DNA of 64,000 nucleotides from an uncultured Collinsella sp. (GCA_902470095.1 CABRFG010000002.1:27733-91732), one strand, 5' to 3'; positions 33,495 through 43,969 are shown, numbered from the stretch's first letter. Numbers and translations are program-made. The notes: generated by a model not told the origin, from the letters alone.

Positions 33495-34991
33495 ATGAAA
33501 GATGAGACGATGGGTCAAGAGGATGCGGCCCAAGATGCAGAAGCTTGCGCTGAGGCCTTGGAGAGCTTAGACCGGATTTCACTCGATGAGATTGCGTTTG
33601 ACGATTCGGGCGTTGATGTGCAGGATGAGCCGGAAGCCGAGGCGCAGTCCGATGGTCAGGATGCAGACGACGTTGAGCCTGCCGAAGATGAGGCAGGTCA
33701 CGAAGACACCGAAAGCGAGGCCGGCAATCAGCCCGAATCCGACACGGGCGAGGAAACCGTCTTGCTCGACAGCTTGCCGGCCGAGGATTCGCTGACCCGC
33801 GAGCTTCCTGGCCTGGGTTCCGCACCAGCCGTGGACGAAACCATCGCCATGGGCGATATTCCCCTGCCGTCCGTTCCCTCGGCACGCGAGGCCGAGGTTC
33901 GCCATCGCAAGATGTCGCCCAAGCGCCGCAATCTGATGGTCGCCGGTGTCGTGGCCGTCGCGCTCGTCGCCGGCGGCGCAGGCTATGCCGCCTGGAACGG
34001 ATATCAGCAAGAGCAGGCCGCCGCTGTCGCCGCCAATGCCCACACGATGATGTCAGTGCAGATTGGCGTGCATGCCGCGGGCCTCGACTGTTCTACCGGC
34101 TCCAAGATTCCCGTACAGGTGAGTGGTCAGGACGCTGATGGCTCCTCCGTGAGCGAAACGCTCTATGTTGACGAGCACGGCCGCGGCATCAAACTGCTGC
34201 CCGGCGATTACACGCTCTCCATCGCTGCCTCCCCCATCGCGGCCGACGGCACCATCTATACCGTCCCGACCACCAAGACGCAGGTCACCGTTAAGAGCGA
34301 TGAACAGGATTTAAGTGCCCAGGCTACCTTTAAGCTCAAGGTGCCTTCGGCCGACACGGTAACCGACGACCAGATCGATGCCGCCGCCAAGTATGCCGAG
34401 GAGGGCGGTGCGAGCTCCGCCGCGGCTGCCAAAGTGCTCCAGCAGGCAGCAACCGCGCGGCGCGACGCCGCCGTCAATGCCGTGAGCGCGCAAAAGGCAC
34501 AGGCGTCCCGTGATGCTGACGCTCGCCACAAGGCAACCGACCTCTACCAGCTCGATATTCCCGTCGAGTGGTACGGCAAGGTCGCAACTTGGCAAAACGG
34601 AAGCACGCTATGCATCTATCTGGGCGACGACGCCAATACGCCGCTCGTGACGCTCGTCGCGGTGCGCGAGGGCGAGAGCTTTACGCCCGATGAAGGCGAT
34701 ACGGTTTTGGGCACGGTCAGCCTAGGCAACGGTTATACCGTCTACGCCAGCGGCCCCGTCTATCCGTACGTGGTGCCCCAGACCATCAACGGACGGACGC
34801 AGAACCCCGTGTCAACCTACCCCATGGACACGGCCATTGAGCTTGTCGAGCTGACGACCGGCAACCGCTATACGTATAGCCAGATCAAGAACGACCTGGT
34901 TGGCAAAGACGGCAACGCAGACGCCGCGACCAAACTCGAGACCGACTACCTCGCCCAGATTCTCCTGCCGAGCATCAAAGCCCAGGACTAG
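33495..34991 (+). CDS. Membrane-anchored protein with acidic N-terminus, function unknown
   Basis: 498 aa. Residues 1-135 are strongly acidic and disordered (DEPEAEAQSDGQDADDVEP and similar), followed by KRR and one transmembrane helix (about 149-168, LMVAGVVAVALVAGGAGYAAW). The extracellular part has a Gly/Thr-rich beta region (about 180-285, with LLPGDYTLSIAAS resembling a small beta-sandwich), an Ala-rich coiled helix (about 300-350) and a final domain with ATWQNGSTLCIYLGDD. The cytoplasmic acidic-tail plus TM layout resembles regulators attached to wall or kinase systems, but no family is recognised. GGGGG lies 4-5 bases before ATG 33495. Confidence 0.8.
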   Translation: MKDETMGQEDAAQDAEACAEALESLDRISLDEIAFDDSGVDVQDEPEAEAQSDGQDADDVEPAEDEAGHEDTESEAGNQPESDTGEETVLLDSLPAEDSLTRELPGLGSAPAVDETIAMGDIPLPSVPSAREAEVRHRKMSPKRRNLMVAGVVAVALVAGGAGYAAWNGYQQEQAAAVAANAHTMMSVQIGVHAAGLDCSTGSKIPVQVSGQDADGSSVSETLYVDEHGRGIKLLPGDYTLSIAASPIAADGTIYTVPTTKTQVTVKSDEQDLSAQATFKLKVPSADTVTDDQIDAAAKYAEEGGASSAAAAKVLQQAATARRDAAVNAVSAQKAQASRDADARHKATDLYQLDIPVEWYGKVATWQNGSTLCIYLGDDANTPLVTLVAVREGESFTPDEGDTVLGTVSLGNGYTVYASGPVYPYVVPQTINGRTQNPVSTYPMDTAIELVELTTGNRYTYSQIKNDLVGKDGNADAATKLETDYLAQILLPSIKAQD

Positions 34992-35017
34992 CCAGCCCGA
35001 AGACAGCCGCCCAACGC

Positions 35018-35084
35018 AGTTGCGGTGAAATAGGGATTGTTTTTGCTGGTCAAACCGCAAAACAGTCCCTATTTCACCGCAACT
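35018..35084. repeat. Dispersed hairpin, family A, copy 2
   Basis: Perfect 19-bp arms: AGTTGCGGTGAAATAGGGA and its complement TCCCTATTTCACCGCAACT, with a 29-base loop. It lies between convergent genes and probably terminates one or both. Confidence 0.85.
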
Positions 35085-35108
35085 TTTTGGTGGCCTTTTT
35101 GGTGGCAC

Positions 35109-35303
35109 TCAGCGCCAGGGGTCGGCTTCGAACATTGGCTCGCGCTCGGGGCGGCGATCGCTATAGGGATCGTAGCCGTCGTCGTCCTCGTTCTCGGCAC
35201 GGATGTAGGGGTCGCGCGGCTTGGGTGCCGGCTTAGGCACAGGCTTGGGTGCGGCGGGTGCGGCATCGGTCGCCGGCGCGCTTGTCTTGATCTCGTCTTT
35301 CAT
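35109..35303 (-). CDS. Small Pro-rich acidic protein, unknown
   Basis: 64 aa: KPVPKPAPKPRDPY repeat followed by an Asp/Glu-rich end (AENEDDDGYDPYSD). ATG 35303 has AAGGAG 8 bases upstream; another in-frame ATG at 35309 is too close to that site. Low-complexity, no domain. The clear ribosome site supports a real gene. Confidence 0.6.
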   Translation of the reverse strand: MKDEIKTSAPATDAAPAAPKPVPKPAPKPRDPYIRAENEDDDGYDPYSDRRPEREPMFEADPWR

Positions 35304-35353
35304 CTGCATAGCTCCTTGCATCGCATCCGTTCAACATTATCGATTGTCGCACG

Positions 35354-35390
35354 AAAAAGGGCGGCGGACCCAATTGGATCCGCCGCCCTT
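35354..35390 (-). terminator. Terminator of clpB
   Basis: Minus strand: AAGGGCGGCGGA pairs with TCCGCCGCCCTT, then TTTCG. It lies 46 bp after the clpB stop. Confidence 0.9.
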
Positions 35391-35435
35391 GGCGTTTAGA
35401 GACGGCTGGCAGATTTTAAGACATGTCCCATAAAT

Positions 35436-38063
35436 CTAGTCGGCGTCGGGGACCTCGTAGGTGGCCGCCGGCGTGTTGTCGCACACGACGGTAAAGCCGC
35501 CGTCCTTGTCGACATCGACCGTCACCTGATCGCCCTCGCGCACCGTGCCGTCGATGATGGCGGCGGCGATGGCATCCACGACCTCGCGCTGAACCAGACG
35601 CTTGAGCGGACGGGCGCCAAAGACCGGGTCCAGGCCGCCCACGGCGAGCATCTGCTTGGCCGCCGGGGTGATGGCAAGCGTCATGCGCTCCTTGGCCAGA
35701 CGCGCACGGACGTCGGCGAGCTGGATGTCGACGATCTTCTCGATCTGCGCCATTCCGAGCGGATGGAACACCACGATATCGTCGATACGGTTGAGAAACT
35801 CGGGGCGGAAGGTCTGAGCCATGGCCGCGTCGACCTGATGGCGCATCTCCTCCTCGTCCTTGCCGGAAAGCTCGGCAATAGCCTTGGAGCCCACGTTAGA
35901 CGTCATGATGATGATCGTGTTCTTGAAGGACACCTGGCGACCCTGACCGTCGGTCAGGCGGCCGTCGTCGAGCACCTGCAGCAGCACGTTGAAGACATCC
36001 GGATGGGCCTTCTCCATCTCGTCGAGCAAGATCACGGAGTACGGACGACGGCGCACGGCCTCGGTGAGCTGGCCGCCCTCGTCGTAGCCCACGTATCCCG
36101 GAGGCGCACCGATCAGACGCTGGACGCTGAACTTCTCCATGTACTCAGACATGTCGATACGCACGAGCGCACGCTCGTCATCGAACAGGCACTCGGCCAG
36201 CGCCTTGGCGAGCTCGGTCTTGCCCACGCCGGTGGGGCCCAGGAAGAAGAAGCTGCCGATGGGCTTGTCCGGATCGGAGAGACCCGCACGGCTGCGACGC
36301 ACGGCCGCGGCGACAGCGGAGACCGCCTCGTCCTGGCCGATGACGCGCTTATGCAGCTCGCCCTCCAGGCCCTTCAGCTTGTCGAGCTCGCCCTGCATCA
36401 TCTTGGAGACGGGCACGCCGGTCCAGGCGCTCACGACCTCGGCGATCTCGTCGGAGGTCACCTGCTCGTTGAGGCCCTCGCCGTCCTGCTGCTTTTGCGC
36501 CTCGAGCGCAGCCTCGGACTCCTGAATCTGCTGCTGCAGACCCGGGATCACGGAATAGCGCAGCTCGGACGCACGGCCCAGGTCGCCGTTACGCGTCGCG
36601 CGCTCCTCTTCGCTTCTGGCCTCGTCGAGCTGACCCTTAAGCTCCTGCACGTGGTCGATGGCGTTCTTCTGGTTGAGCCAGCCGGCCTTTTGCACGTTGA
36701 GCTTTTCTTGGACCTCGGCAATCTCCTGGCGCAGGGCCTCCAGACGCTCCTTGGAGGCGTCATCGGTCTCTTTCATGAGCGCCTGTTCCTCGATCTGCAG
36801 CTGAGTGAGCTGACGCGTGGTGGCGTCGATCTCGACCGGCATGCTGTCGAGTTCCATGCGCAGGCGGCTTGCCGCCTCATCGACCAAATCGATGGCCTTG
36901 TCGGGCAGGAAGCGGTCGGCGATGTAGCGATCGGAGAGGTCGGCAGCTGCCACGAGCGCGCTATCGGTGATATGCACACCGTGGAAGATCTCGTACTTCT
37001 CCTTCAGACCACGCAGGATCGAAATGGTGTCCTCGACGGTAGGCTCGCTCACCATAACGGTCTGGAAACGACGGGCGAGCGCCGCGTCCTTCTCGATGTA
37101 CTTGCGGTATTCGTCGAGCGTGGTCGCGCCGATCGCGTGCAGGTCGCCACGGGCGAGCGCCGGCTTCAGGATATTGCCGGCGTCCATGGAGCCCTCGGTG
37201 GCACCCGCGCCCACGATGGTGTGGAGCTCATCGATGAACAGGATGACCTTGCCCTCGGACTTTTGCACTTCCTTGAGCACGGCCTTCAAGCGGTCCTCGA
37301 ACTCGCCGCGGTACTTGGCGCCGGCGACCAGCGCGCTCATGTCGAGCTCGATGAGGTCGCGGTCGCGCAGGGTGCTCGGTACGTCGCCGGCCACGATACG
37401 CTGGGCGATGCCCTCGACGATGGCCGTCTTGCCGACGCCCGGCTCGCCAATGAGCACGGGGTTGTTCTTGGTCCGGCGGGACAGGACCTGGATGGTACGG
37501 CGGATCTCGTCGGTACGGCCGATGACCGGGTCGAGCTTGCCGGCGCGGGCCAGGTCGCAGATATTGCGTCCGTACTGCTCCAGTGCCTCAAACTGAGTCT
37601 TGTCCTCGGCAGACGTCACGCGGTCATCGCCACGCAGCTCCTCGTAGACTTGCTCGATGCGCTCCTTGGTCACGCCGGCGTCGCGCAGAACGCGGCCGGC
37701 CTCGCCCTTGTCCTCGGCAAGTGCCATCAGCAGGTGCTCGGTCACCACAAAGCTGTCGCCCATCTTGGTGGCCTTCTTCTCGGCCTTTTCGATGACGCGG
37801 ACGAGCTCGTTGGACAGGCCCACCTGCTGGCCCTCGCCCGAAACCTTGGGCGCGTGGTCGATGGCATCCTGTGTCGAGCGTGCGAGCTGGGCCGGGTCGG
37901 CGCCGATACGCTCGATGATCACGGAGATGTTGCGTTCACCGGCACCGAGCAGGGCGGACAGCAAGTGAATCGGCTCCACCGCGCCGGCCTGCGCGTCGGC
38001 GGCCGTGCTCATGGCGGTCTGCAGCGCCTCGCGCGATGTCATTGCTAGCTTATCGATTCTCAT
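35436..38063 (-). CDS. clpB: ATP-dependent disaggregase ClpB
   Basis: Hexameric Hsp100 chaperone of 875 aa that, with DnaK, extracts proteins from aggregates. Visible: Clp N-domain (1-145), first AAA+ with GEPGVGKT, the long coiled-coil middle domain (about 410-525, unique to Clp[29 protein letters not shown] region), second AAA+ with GPTGVGKT, and [14 protein letters not shown]-terminal domain. ATG 38063 has GAGAGGTGA upstream. A 27-bp palindrome shared with dnaK lies about 90 bp upstream, so HspR control is likely. Confidence 0.98.
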   Translation of the reverse strand: MRIDKLAMTSREALQTAMSTAADAQAGAVEPIHLLSALLGAGERNISVIIERIGADPAQLARSTQDAIDHAPKVSGEGQQVGLSNELVRVIEKAEKKATKMGDSFVVTEHLLMALAEDKGEAGRVLRDAGVTKERIEQVYEELRGDDRVTSAEDKTQFEALEQYGRNICDLARAGKLDPVIGRTDEIRRTIQVLSRRTKNNPVLIGEPGVGKTAIVEGIAQRIVAGDVPSTLRDRDLIELDMSALVAGAKYRGEFEDRLKAVLKEVQKSEGKVILFIDELHTIVGAGATEGSMDAGNILKPALARGDLHAIGATTLDEYRKYIEKDAALARRFQTVMVSEPTVEDTISILRGLKEKYEIFHGVHITDSALVAAADLSDRYIADRFLPDKAIDLVDEAASRLRMELDSMPVEIDATTRQLTQLQIEEQALMKETDDASKERLEALRQEIAEVQEKLNVQKAGWLNQKNAIDHVQELKGQLDEARSEEERATRNGDLGRASELRYSVIPGLQQQIQESEAALEAQKQQDGEGLNEQVTSDEIAEVVSAWTGVPVSKMMQGELDKLKGLEGELHKRVIGQDEAVSAVAAAVRRSRAGLSDPDKPIGSFFFLGPTGVGKTELAKALAECLFDDERALVRIDMSEYMEKFSVQRLIGAPPGYVGYDEGGQLTEAVRRRPYSVILLDEMEKAHPDVFNVLLQVLDDGRLTDGQGRQVSFKNTIIIMTSNVGSKAIAELSGKDEEEMRHQVDAAMAQTFRPEFLNRIDDIVVFHPLGMAQIEKIVDIQLADVRARLAKERMTLAITPAAKQMLAVGGLDPVFGARPLKRLVQREVVDAIAAAIIDGTVREGDQVTVDVDKDGGFTVVCDNTPAATYEVPDAD

Positions 38064-38152
38064 GGAATCACCTCTCTTGGGGTGGCCGCCCTACGGGGCG
38101 GCTTCACGTTGTTCGAGAAGTATTGTTGCCAGCTTTGTACGATCTTATACAC

Positions 38153-38179
38153 AAATCTAAGTCTCTATATATAAGATTT
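38153..38179 (-). promoter_or_regulatory. Heat-shock operator upstream of clpB (probable HspR site)
   Basis: AAATCTAAGTC-TCTAT-ATATAAGATTT. The 11-base flanks are identical to those at 46822-46848 upstream of dnaK. It resembles the HspR box layout (imperfect inverted repeat with short spacer) but not the streptomycete CTTGAGT sequence. Confidence 0.7.
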
Positions 38180-38240
38180 TCTGAGTGATTGAGAGATAGG
38201 GGTAAAGATGTCGGCCCGCCGCCGCCCAGGCGCACTACCA

Positions 38241-38421
38241 TCTCGATCTGTAACATCTAGCAGCCATTTTTGATCCTAGATGTTACAGATCGAGAGAAAA
38301 TGACCAGTGGCAACCGTTTGTCTCAATCTGTAACATCTACTCGGCAAATAGAGCTCTATCTGTTACAAATCGAGACAAACCGAGAACCACCACAAAGGGG
38401 ACAGGCACCTTTGTGGTGGTT
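38241..38421. repeat. Composite palindromic repeat, family B, unit 1
   Basis: 181 bp made of three hairpins: 38241-38295 (perfect 20-bp arms TCTCGATCTGTAACATCTAG), 38317-38377 (TGTCTCAATCTGTAACA against its relative) and 38385-38421 (AACCACCACAAAGG/CCTTTGTGGTGGTT with GGGACAGGCA loop). The same three-part unit, also 181 bp, lies at 39310-39490, beyond the next gene. The remaining gap 38064-38240 holds the clpB promoter and operator. Confidence 0.85.
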
Positions 38422-38530
38422 TTCGACGCTAACGGTCGACTATCTCGCGCCATGAGATTAAACTTGAATTGTTCTCTGAACATATCCATTTCTGCCTATC
38501 CTCAACAGATCTTTGTCTCGAGGAGCGCAT

Positions 38531-39199
38531 ATGAAGCCGCCTCATTCCACCGGTCGCAACGTCATCGCCATTCTCGCCATACCCATCGTGATGCTCTTCC
38601 TTATCGTCATCACGCCCTTTTCTTTTGGTATCGCCTCGCCCTTCGATCTTTGCGGGATGATCGACGCCGGCTCGCGTGCCACCTCGCTCTCCTTTGTCTG
38701 CCGTGGCGTGTTCTACGAATATGCAATTCCCACCGGACTTTGGCAGTCCAAGTTACCGTTGCTCGGTCAGATCGACGGATGCTCCCCCTATTTCTGCCTT
38801 GGACCTCAGGCGCTAAACTATCTAATCGACGACCAGCCACTCGACTCCATCGGCCTTGCCTACGACTACGCACCAAACACCGATGAGCGCCACATGAACC
38901 AAGTCCTCGACAAGATGCTTGGACAGTGCGGGCTCACCGAGGAGGCCGGTCGAACCATCTATAGCAACCAGAAATTAAAGCGAACAGAACTCCGCCGTGT
39001 CGGAAAAATCAAAGGGCGAAACAGGGCCGCCTACTGGGATGCCTGGGCAACACGCGACAAGGGCGAATTCGGACACAGCACCTATATGGTCACCGTCTAC
39101 ACCAAAGACGGAATTAAGGACAATGTTGACGATTTCGCGTCATCCAAACTCGGCATCCCCAAAACAACCAAACCCGCCAGCCCAGATGAAATTCTGTAG
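38531..39199 (+). CDS. Membrane-anchored protein of unknown function between repeat units
   Basis: 222 aa. One N-terminal transmembrane helix or signal anchor (about 11-33, IAILAIPIVMLFLIVITPFSF), then an extracytoplasmic domain with Cys at FDLCG, FVCRG, DGCSPYFCLG that may form disulfides. AGGAG lies 5 bases before ATG 38531. Lower GC than neighbours, and flanked on both sides by near-identical 181-bp palindromic units, so it may be a recently acquired or duplicated cassette. No family recognised. Confidence 0.75.
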   Translation: MKPPHSTGRNVIAILAIPIVMLFLIVITPFSFGIASPFDLCGMIDAGSRATSLSFVCRGVFYEYAIPTGLWQSKLPLLGQIDGCSPYFCLGPQALNYLIDDQPLDSIGLAYDYAPNTDERHMNQVLDKMLGQCGLTEEAGRTIYSNQKLKRTELRRVGKIKGRNRAAYWDAWATRDKGEFGHSTYMVTVYTKDGIKDNVDDFASSKLGIPKTTKPASPDEIL

Positions 39200-39246
39200 A
39201 GACGCTCATTAGAATGTCGTTCAACGAGCACGGCAACATCGAGCTC

Positions 39247-39490
39247 GCCCCCCACCACCATAAAGGAGACAGGAGCCTTTGTGGTGATCTTCGGCCCCGG
39301 CGTTCACCATCTCAATCTGTAACATCTAGCGGCCGTTTTTGGGTCCAGATGTTACGGATCGAGATGAATTGTTTAGCAGTGCCCGTTTATCTAGATCCGT
39401 AACAACTACTCGGCAAATAAGGGTCTACCTATTACAGAACGAGACAAACCGCGACCACCACAAAGGTGCCTGCCCCCTTTGTGGTGGTTT
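39247..39490. repeat. Composite palindromic repeat, family B, unit 2
   Basis: 39310-39490 repeats unit 1 hairpin by hairpin (CTCAATCTGTAACATCTAG; the CTACTCGGCAAATA centre of hairpin 2; ACCACCACAAAGG). An extra copy of the CACCACxxAAAGG hairpin sits at 39251-39283, before it. The gap 39200-39671 holds only this unit and the hairpin at 39584-39656. Confidence 0.85.
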
Positions 39491-39583
39491 TCGACAAAAA
39501 GAAGCCGCCCCGATAACAGAGGCGGCATCAAGCAAGTCTATTTATTAGCGTCCCTCAAGGCCCAACGAGAACGCAGAAATGTA

Positions 39584-39656
39584 GCCCGGGGCTACCCTTT
39601 CCCGAACGCGACCCTCGCGAAGCGCGTGAGCGGGCGGGAAAGGGTAAGCCCCGGGC
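39584..39656 (-). terminator. Large hairpin after the aconitase-family gene
   Basis: Arms GCCCGGGGCTACCCTTTCCC and its near-complement (39635-39656, one bulge) enclose a second GC-rich palindrome (CGCGACCCTCGCGAAGCGCG...). No T-run. It lies 15 bp after the stop and probably terminates or protects the transcript. Confidence 0.55.
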
Positions 39657-39671
39657 GGACAATTAAGTGTG

Positions 39672-41972
39672 TTACTCGGCAGCGGCCTTGAACTTGTTGT
39701 AGTTGATCAGGCAGCCAGCCTTGACGATGGCACGCTCCTCTGCCGTCATATCGGCAATGTAGAGCTCAATCTGCTCGACCGTACCATCGGCACGCACCAC
39801 GTAGGCGACGATGTTCTGCAGATCGCCATCGAGCGCGGCGCGGATACCCGGCACAAAGACGTAGTCGCCCACCTTAAAGTTGGGCTCGGCCTCCATCTGG
39901 AAGGGTACCATGCCCCAGTTCATCACGTTGGAGCGATAGCGCTTGGTAGCGTACTCGTGGACGATGTTGGCCAGGCCGCCAATTACGCGCTGGCAGCTCG
40001 CGGCCTGCTCGCGGGCAGAACCATCACCGGGCTTCTTGGCATAGAGCATGGAGCCGTACTCGGTCGTTTTGGCATCGGCAGCGACACCCGCGCCGGCCAG
40101 TGCCTCAAAAACACCGGCAAGCTCGGCATCGAGCGCCGCCAGGTCGCCCGCGGCCTCGCCGGCCACGCGGCGCTTCTCAACGGCGTCGACCTCCTTGGAG
40201 CGGCCCACGTAGGCCGGGTCGCGGCGGCTCAGCGTAAACTCTGCCAGGCCCAGCGGGTTGGAGCGGAAGGAGCTCGTCTCGCCCGAAGGAATGAGCTCGT
40301 CAGTCGTGGTGACCGGGTCCATGATCTTAGAGCACACCTTGAGCAGGATATCGTCGCCGAGGGGCTCCATCGCGGGCCACGGCTTGATGTTGGGACCCTC
40401 GACCAGTTCGTCGGCAGGCTCCGCCTTGCCAAAGCCCCAATACACGCGCTTTTTGTACGGCGCGTCGTCAAAGGTGTACTCGCAGGCCTCGTCCCAAGTC
40501 TCCTCGGGCAGGTCGGTCGCCGGCATCAGGACGCCGCCGTTGGCAGCCGTCGCCGCAATGGAGCGAGCGTCCATCAGGGCCACGGCGCTCAGCTGGCCAT
40601 TGCCCGGCTTGGAACCCTCACGGTTGGGGAAGTTGCGCGTGGTGTGGCGGATGGACAGGCCGTTGTTAGCGGGCGTGTCGCCGGCACCGAAACACGGGCC
40701 GCAGAACGCCGTGCGCACGATCGCGCCAGCCTCCATAAGGTCGTAGATATAGCCGCGGCGTGTAAGCTCGAGTGCCACGGGCTGGCTCGTGGGATAGACC
40801 GACAGCGAGAACTCGCCGCAGCCGGTGTTGGCGCCCTTGAGCACGCGGGCAGCCTGGACCACGGAGTCGTAGTTGCCGCCCGAGCAGCCGGCGATAACGC
40901 CCTGCTGCACGTGCAGCTTGCCGTCGACGATCTTGTCGAGCAGGCTAAAGTGCGTCTTACCCTCGCCGATCTTGGCAGCCTCGAGCTCCACCTCGTGCAG
41001 GATGTCCTCGAGGTTCTCGTTAAGCTCGTCAATCTCAAAGCCGTTGGAAGGATGGAACGGCAGCGCAATCATGGGCTTGATGCTCGACAGGTCGACCTCG
41101 ACGCAGCCGTCATAGTAGGCGACATCGGCGGGCTTGAGCTCGCGGTAGTCGTCGCCGCGGCCGTGCATGGTCAAGAATGCGTGCGTGTCCTCGTCGGTAG
41201 CCCAGATACTCGACAGGCAGGTGGTCTCGGTGGTCATGACGTCGACGCCGTTGCGGTAATCGGTCGTCATGTTCGCGATGCCCGGGCCCACGAACTCCAT
41301 GACCTTATTCTTAACGTAACCCTTGGCAAAGACGGCACGGATGATGGCGAGCGCCACGTCGTGCGGGCCAACGCCGGGGCGCGGGGCGCCCGTGAGGTAG
41401 ATGGCAACGACGCCGGGATAGGCAACGTCGTAGGTGTCGCGCAGCAGCTGCTTTGCCAGCTCGCCGCCGCCCTCGCCCACGGCCATGGTGCCCAGAGCGC
41501 CGTAGCGGGTGTGCGAGTCGGAACCCAGGATCATCTTGCCGCAGCCGGCGAAGTTCTCACGCATAAAGGAGTGGATGACGGCGATGTGCGGCGGAACGAA
41601 GATGCCGCCGTACTTCTTGGCCGCGGAAAGGCCAAAGACATGGTCGTCCTCGTTGATGGTGCCGCCCACGGCGCACAGCGAGTTGTGGCAGTTGGTGAGC
41701 ACGTAGGGCAGCGGGAACTGCTCCATGCCCGAGGCGCGCGCCGTCTGGATGATGCCGACAAAGGTGATGTCGTGGCTCGCCATGGCGTCGAAGCGAATCT
41801 TGAGCGCCTCGGGGTCGCCGGACGTGTTGTGTGCTTGAAGGATCGAATACGCGATGGTGCCGCGCTCGGCAGCCTCGGGCGTCTGCTTAATACCGCGCTC
41901 GGCAGCCTCGGCCGCAGGCACAACCTCGCTGCCGCCGCGCAGGTAGATGCCGTCCTCGTACAGCTTGACCAT
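39672..41972 (-). CDS. Aconitase-family hydratase
   Basis: 766 aa, cytoplasmic 4Fe-4S hydro-lyase related to aconitase/homoaconitase (the YbhJ-like, long single-chain branch). Visible: [48 protein letters not shown] and [15 protein letters not shown], which together provide the three cluster cysteines, and a C-terminal swivelling domain with [14 protein letters not shown]. The substrate (citrate, homocitrate or another tricarboxylate) cannot be decided here. ATG 41972 has GGGAGA upstream; the frame is open to 42017. Single-gene unit. Confidence 0.88.
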   Translation of the reverse strand: MVKLYEDGIYLRGGSEVVPAAEAAERGIKQTPEAAERGTIAYSILQAHNTSGDPEALKIRFDAMASHDITFVGIIQTARASGMEQFPLPYVLTNCHNSLCAVGGTINEDDHVFGLSAAKKYGGIFVPPHIAVIHSFMRENFAGCGKMILGSDSHTRYGALGTMAVGEGGGELAKQLLRDTYDVAYPGVVAIYLTGAPRPGVGPHDVALAIIRAVFAKGYVKNKVMEFVGPGIANMTTDYRNGVDVMTTETTCLSSIWATDEDTHAFLTMHGRGDDYRELKPADVAYYDGCVEVDLSSIKPMIALPFHPSNGFEIDELNENLEDILHEVELEAAKIGEGKTHFSLLDKIVDGKLHVQQGVIAGCSGGNYDSVVQAARVLKGANTGCGEFSLSVYPTSQPVALELTRRGYIYDLMEAGAIVRTAFCGPCFGAGDTPANNGLSIRHTTRNFPNREGSKPGNGQLSAVALMDARSIAATAANGGVLMPATDLPEETWDEACEYTFDDAPYKKRVYWGFGKAEPADELVEGPNIKPWPAMEPLGDDILLKVCSKIMDPVTTTDELIPSGETSSFRSNPLGLAEFTLSRRDPAYVGRSKEVDAVEKRRVAGEAAGDLAALDAELAGVFEALAGAGVAADAKTTEYGSMLYAKKPGDGSAREQAASCQRVIGGLANIVHEYATKRYRSNVMNWGMVPFQMEAEPNFKVGDYVFVPGIRAALDGDLQNIVAYVVRADGTVEQIELYIADMTAEERAIVKAGCLINYNKFKAAAE

Positions 41973-42264
41973 ACTGTCTCCCACTCTGCCCAAGAGATTT
42001 GGGCGCATAGCATACATTCGTTCAATATCGTGCCATAGAACGGTTGCGAGTGGGTTACGAATCTACATGTTCACTTTATCTCAGTAAAGCATAGAACGAG
42101 CCCCTTGCATCACTCTCTGGACAAGGAGTGTCCCAAAGTGCCGGCACAAAAGGAGCGTCCCCAACTGCCAAGTGCCGCAAGAATGTCCCCTTTAACTAGT
42201 CATTTAAGAACGTCCCCAATGACTACCGCATCCGGAGCAAGGCAACGCCGCAGGTAGAGGACGG

Positions 42265-42415
42265 ACAGCGAGCGGCGTCCAGAGCGAACAAGTTGGCATG
42301 AAAAAGGCAAGGCATAGACCTTCTGGTCATGCCTTGCCTTTTGAATGACAAATTGTCGCTCTGGACGTCGCGCAGCGTCGAGCCGTTACGCCGTTCGGCA
42401 GAACGGCGTAACCTA
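42265..42415 (-). repeat. Structured 3' element, family D, copy 2, with terminator
   Basis: Minus-strand reading starts at the hspR stop: TAGGTTACGCCGTTCT..., hairpin TTACGCCGTTC/GAACGGCGTAA, then GACGCTGCGCGACGTCCAG paired with CTGGACGCCGCTCGCTGTC, enclosing a strong stem AAAAGGCAAGGCATGACC/GGTCTATGCCTTGCCTTTT (42301-42342). The rest of the gap, 42018-42264, holds short hairpins with GTCCCC words (42140-42227), including AGTCATTTAAGAACGTCCCC, the family hit by IS110 near 63617. Confidence 0.75.
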
Positions 42416-42829
42416 CAGATCTCCTCCCGCACCCAGCAGCTTGCGCATGACCTGTTCGGGGTTAACCGAGCCGTCGCGCGGGGCCAGAGCGGTGATCTTC
42501 TTCTGCATCTTGTACTCGTGCAGCTCGTCCTCGAGCTGGCGCACGCGGGCGCGGAGCTTTTCGTTCTCGCGCTCGCGCTCCTCGGCACGCTCCTTCATAT
42601 CGAGGATGCGCACCACGCCGGCAAGGTTGATGCCCTCGTCGGTCAGCTGGTTGATGAGCTCCAGGCGCTCGATATCGGCACGCGAATACAGACGCGTGTT
42701 ACCGCCCGAGCGCTGGGGGTTCACCAGTCCCTTGGACTCGTAGACGCGCAGAGTCTGCGGATGCATGCCGGTCAGCTCGGCCGCCACGCTGATCATGTAC
42801 AGCGGTTTGTTCCTATTGTCCTCGGCCAT
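42413..42829 (-). CDS. hspR: Heat-shock repressor HspR (MerR family)
   Basis: 138 aa. MerR-type winged HTH at the N-terminus (YMISVAAELTGMHPQTLRVYESKGLVNPQRSGGNTRLYS, with the RxxGxxR wing), followed by a coiled coil (about 80-120, ERERENEKLRARVRQLEDEL). HspR represses dnaK and clpB in actinobacteria, with DnaK as co-repressor. It is last in dnaK-grpE-dnaJ-hspR, the order known from Streptomyces and mycobacteria. The shared palindromes before dnaK and clpB are its likely targets. Confidence 0.95.
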   Translation of the reverse strand: MAEDNRNKPLYMISVAAELTGMHPQTLRVYESKGLVNPQRSGGNTRLYSRADIERLELINQLTDEGINLAGVVRILDMKERAEERERENEKLRARVRQLEDELHEYKMQKKITALAPRDGSVNPEQVMRKLLGAGGDL

Positions 42830-42901
42830 GCTACCTGACCCCTTTCCGTCTCGTTATCGTCCATCATAAGCCCGCGGGCACGGGCGTGCGCCACGACCGC
42901 C

Positions 42902-43867
42902 CTAGTACGTCGCCTTGTAACGGTTGACCTTCTCGCGATAGTCGCGCGTGTCGGTCTCGCGCAGCTTGGTCATGGCATCGCGCTCGTCATCGGATAGGTT
43001 CGTGGGGACCTGCACCTTGATCTCGACGAGCAGCGCGCCTGTGCGGCCACGGTGCTTAACGTCGGGCGCCCCCATTTCCTTAAAGCGGAACTTCTTGCCC
43101 GTCTGGGTACCCGCGGGCACCTTCAGACGAACCGTCGCACCGCCGGGCGTCGGCACGTCCACCGTGCAGCCGAGCGCCGCCTCATAGACCGAGATCGGTA
43201 CCTCCATGGTCACGTCGGCACCTTTACGCTTAAACAGCGGATGCTCCTCCACGTGCGTGGTCACGACCAGGTCGCCGCGCTCGCCGCCGGCAACGCCATA
43301 CTCGCCGCGACGCTTGTAGCGCAGCTTGCCGCCGTCGACCGCGCCCGCAGGCACCGAGACCGTAATGGTCTGCTGCTCGCCTGTCGAGGGAATGCGATAG
43401 GTGACCTTGTGCGTCACGCCGCGAAACGCGTCCTCGGCCGTCACATCGACGGTCAGCGACAGGTCGCCGCCCTTGCGAGCACGGCTGCGACCCGCGCCGG
43501 CACCGGCAGCGCCCGCAGCCCCGGCAAAGCCCGAGCCCCAATCGCTGCCCCAGGCGCCGTTGCCGCTAAAGATGCTGTCGAAGATGTCGCCCCAGCCGCT
43601 GGCACCCGCGCCGGCACCGTAGCCGCCGCCATACGCGCCGCCCGCGCCCGGCATGCCGCCAAACATGAGCATCTGGTCGTACTCTTTGCGCTTCTTCTCG
43701 TCCGAAAGCGTCTCGTAGGCCTCGCTGATCTCCTTGAACTTGGCCTCGTCGCCGCCGGCATCGGGGTGATATTTTTGCGCGAGCTTGCGAAACGCGCTCT
43801 TGATCTCTTTGTCGGAGGCGCTCTTGGATACGCCCAGGATGTCATAGAAGGTTTTGCCTGCAGCCAT
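42902..43867 (-). CDS. dnaJ: DnaJ-family co-chaperone without zinc finger (CbpA-like)
   Basis: 321 aa. J domain 1-70 with the HPD motif (KYHPDAGG), Gly/Ala-rich linker (about 75-125), then directly the C-terminal substrate-binding domains ([35 protein letters not shown]). The cysteine-rich zinc-binding repeats of full DnaJ (about 375 aa) are missing, so it is a type II (CbpA-like) J protein. Stimulates DnaK ATP hydrolysis. Third gene in the operon, 107 bp after grpE with an intervening hairpin. Confidence 0.95.
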   Translation of the reverse strand: MAAGKTFYDILGVSKSASDKEIKSAFRKLAQKYHPDAGGDEAKFKEISEAYETLSDEKKRKEYDQMLMFGGMPGAGGAYGGGYGAGAGASGWGDIFDSIFSGNGAWGSDWGSGFAGAAGAAGAGAGRSRARKGGDLSLTVDVTAEDAFRGVTHKVTYRIPSTGEQQTITVSVPAGAVDGGKLRYKRRGEYGVAGGERGDLVVTTHVEEHPLFKRKGADVTMEVPISVYEAALGCTVDVPTPGGATVRLKVPAGTQTGKKFRFKEMGAPDVKHRGRTGALLVEIKVQVPTNLSDDERDAMTKLRETDTRDYREKVNRYKATY

Positions 43868-43939
43868 CGTAGCTCCTCTCCTGTTTCATCCGCCGCCCAG
43901 CGGGCGGCGGCTCATGCTTTCATATGGCACTAGGCCAGA

Positions 43940-43969
43940 AAGGGCCCCGGGTGTTGCCCCGGGGCCCTT
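43940..43969 (-). terminator. GC-rich hairpin between grpE and dnaJ
   Basis: AAGGGCCCCGGG pairs with CCCGGGGCCCTT (12 bp, perfect), loop TGTTGC, then only TTCT on the minus strand. Probably a partial terminator or mRNA-processing/stability element within the dnaK operon. Confidence 0.65.

Noticed and set aside
35763..38048. Very long open frame opposite clpB
   Set aside because: High GC content keeps the antisense frame open; no ribosome site, no recognisable motif, while ClpB is unmistakable. The same applies to long frames opposite the aconitase-like gene, dnaK, the oxidoreductase and the PTS genes.
38241..39490. CRISPR array
   Set aside because: The repeats are palindromic composite units flanking a gene, not short regularly spaced repeats with unique spacers; no cas genes.
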